Source: Schizochytrium sp. TIO01 (taxonomy: Eukaryota; Sar; Bigyra; Thraustochytrida; Thraustochytriidae). Taken from it: a stretch of 64,000 nt of DNA. A program made the translations under genes and the position numbers. Shown in pieces: positions 63,601-64,000 of this stretch. The notes beneath the pieces were generated by a model. The model did no database searches. It saw only the letters and a program-made list of their open reading frames with translations, and was not told the DNA's origin. The DNA lies in NCBI GenBank assembly GCA_004764695.1, contig SMSO01000032.1, positions 3,064,501 through 3,128,500 on the forward strand, read 5' to 3'. Each line of letters opens with the position of its first letter. Position 1 is the stretch's first letter.

Positions 63601-64000
63601 CGCAAGCGTGCACTTTGGCTCTGGGAAAACTACCGTGTTATCCTTTGCGTCAATTTGAAAACTTAACAAGAGAAAAAAAAGGGATCAAAATCAAGACAGC
63701 TCGAAGGATGTGTCGTTCGTTGGCTTCCGACAAACGCCTATTCACAAAGACGCTGCCAGTGGTGTAAACTGGTTATTTGCCGAGAGTATTGCACTCCAAC
63801 CATGCAATGAATGTACCATCCACGAAAAGATCGGGACATCCAAGGTTTTCAGACGCCCCCCCCCCCAAAGATGCAAACTTGTAGTTTACCATGCCGCCAT
63901 AGGCATCCTTTTGCACTACATATTCAAAGATTTGATTTAGAAGCTGTCTTTGAACCTTACTTTGTCCATAGGAAATGCAGGTTTTACAAATTTTATAGGT
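63340..64000 (+). pseudogene. degenerate coding-like repeat, copy B, cut by the window edge
   Basis: GC-richer than its surroundings up to about 63,620. One frame gives VHFGSGKTTVLSFASI, a Walker A-like string, and then after a stop DQNQDSSKDVSFVGFRQT and SGVNWLFAESIALQP. The part from 63610 on aligns with 13480-13890, including a shared tail near 63985 (TTATAGGT), so the homology probably continues beyond the window. Frames shift several times. It may be a broken ATPase gene from a mobile element; the family is not recognised. Confidence 0.45.

Noticed and set aside
63590-63660. Kinesin or myosin motor P-loop
   Set aside because: The GSGKTT string lacks the kinesin GQTxSGKT or myosin GESGAGKT context and no switch motifs follow in frame.

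Overview
The window is nuclear DNA of a microbial eukaryote. The evidence is a set of eukaryote-only families (ESCRT-III CHMP5, RPAP3 of the R2TP complex, PIG-M of the GPI pathway, ARV1, an exosome Rrp46-type RNase PH, AATF/Bfr2, a mitochondrial carrier, a cyclic-nucleotide-dependent AGC kinase), GT-AG introns in two genes, a tRNA-His without encoded CCA or G-1, and long non-coding intervals. Most genes are single open frames. The coding DNA is moderately AT-rich and the spacers are strongly AT-rich with many microsatellites. A free-living protist, for example a stramenopile or labyrinthulomycete, would fit, but nothing here fixes the lineage.

Layout. 1-6.3 kb: a doubtful 3' exon, ARV1 (+) meeting a BLM-like RecQ helicase (-) tail to tail with overlapping ends, then a divergent promoter region with a CTG/CAG tract. 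6.3-9.6 kb: RPAP3 (+, first exon hidden behind an intron) and CHMP5 (-). 11.8-12.9 kb: a three-exon gene (-) assembled here, with a Dam1-like N-terminus (weak) and a winged-helix C-terminus. 14.7-18 kb: ornithine cyclodeaminase/mu-crystallin (+) facing AATF/Bfr2 (-). 21-25.2 kb: a 1,381-residue coiled-coil protein (+). 26.6-30.2 kb: enoyl-CoA hydratase (-) and PIG-M (+). 30.2-42.5 kb: a 12-kb gene desert of decayed, nested repeats. 42.5-46.3 kb: Cu/Zn superoxide dismutase (+), tRNA-His (-) and a two-CNB-domain kinase (-). 50.8-51.7 kb: SLC25A32-type mitochondrial carrier (-). 54-57 kb: a 1,033-residue unrecognised protein (+). 58.8-61.2 kb: a protein with a degenerate P-loop (+) overlapping Rrp46/EXOSC5 (-) tail to tail. 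61.2-64 kb: spacer ending in a degenerate P-loop repeat that also occurs at 13.5 kb.

The genes are ordinary housekeeping functions in no operon-like order: RNA processing and ribosome assembly (Rrp46, AATF, RPAP3), membrane and lipid work (ARV1, PIG-M, CHMP5), metabolism (enoyl-CoA hydratase, cyclodeaminase, folate/FAD-type carrier), DNA repair (RecQ) and signalling (the kinase).

The least expected items are: (i) an 87-89 bp element with TG...CA ends, an internal TATA box and perfect 5-bp target duplications, inserted twice into older repeats; (ii) a family of about 70-90 bp dispersed repeats found only between genes; (iii) the spliced Dam1-like/winged-helix gene; (iv) a PKG-shaped kinase whose nucleotide pockets carry PKA-like residues.
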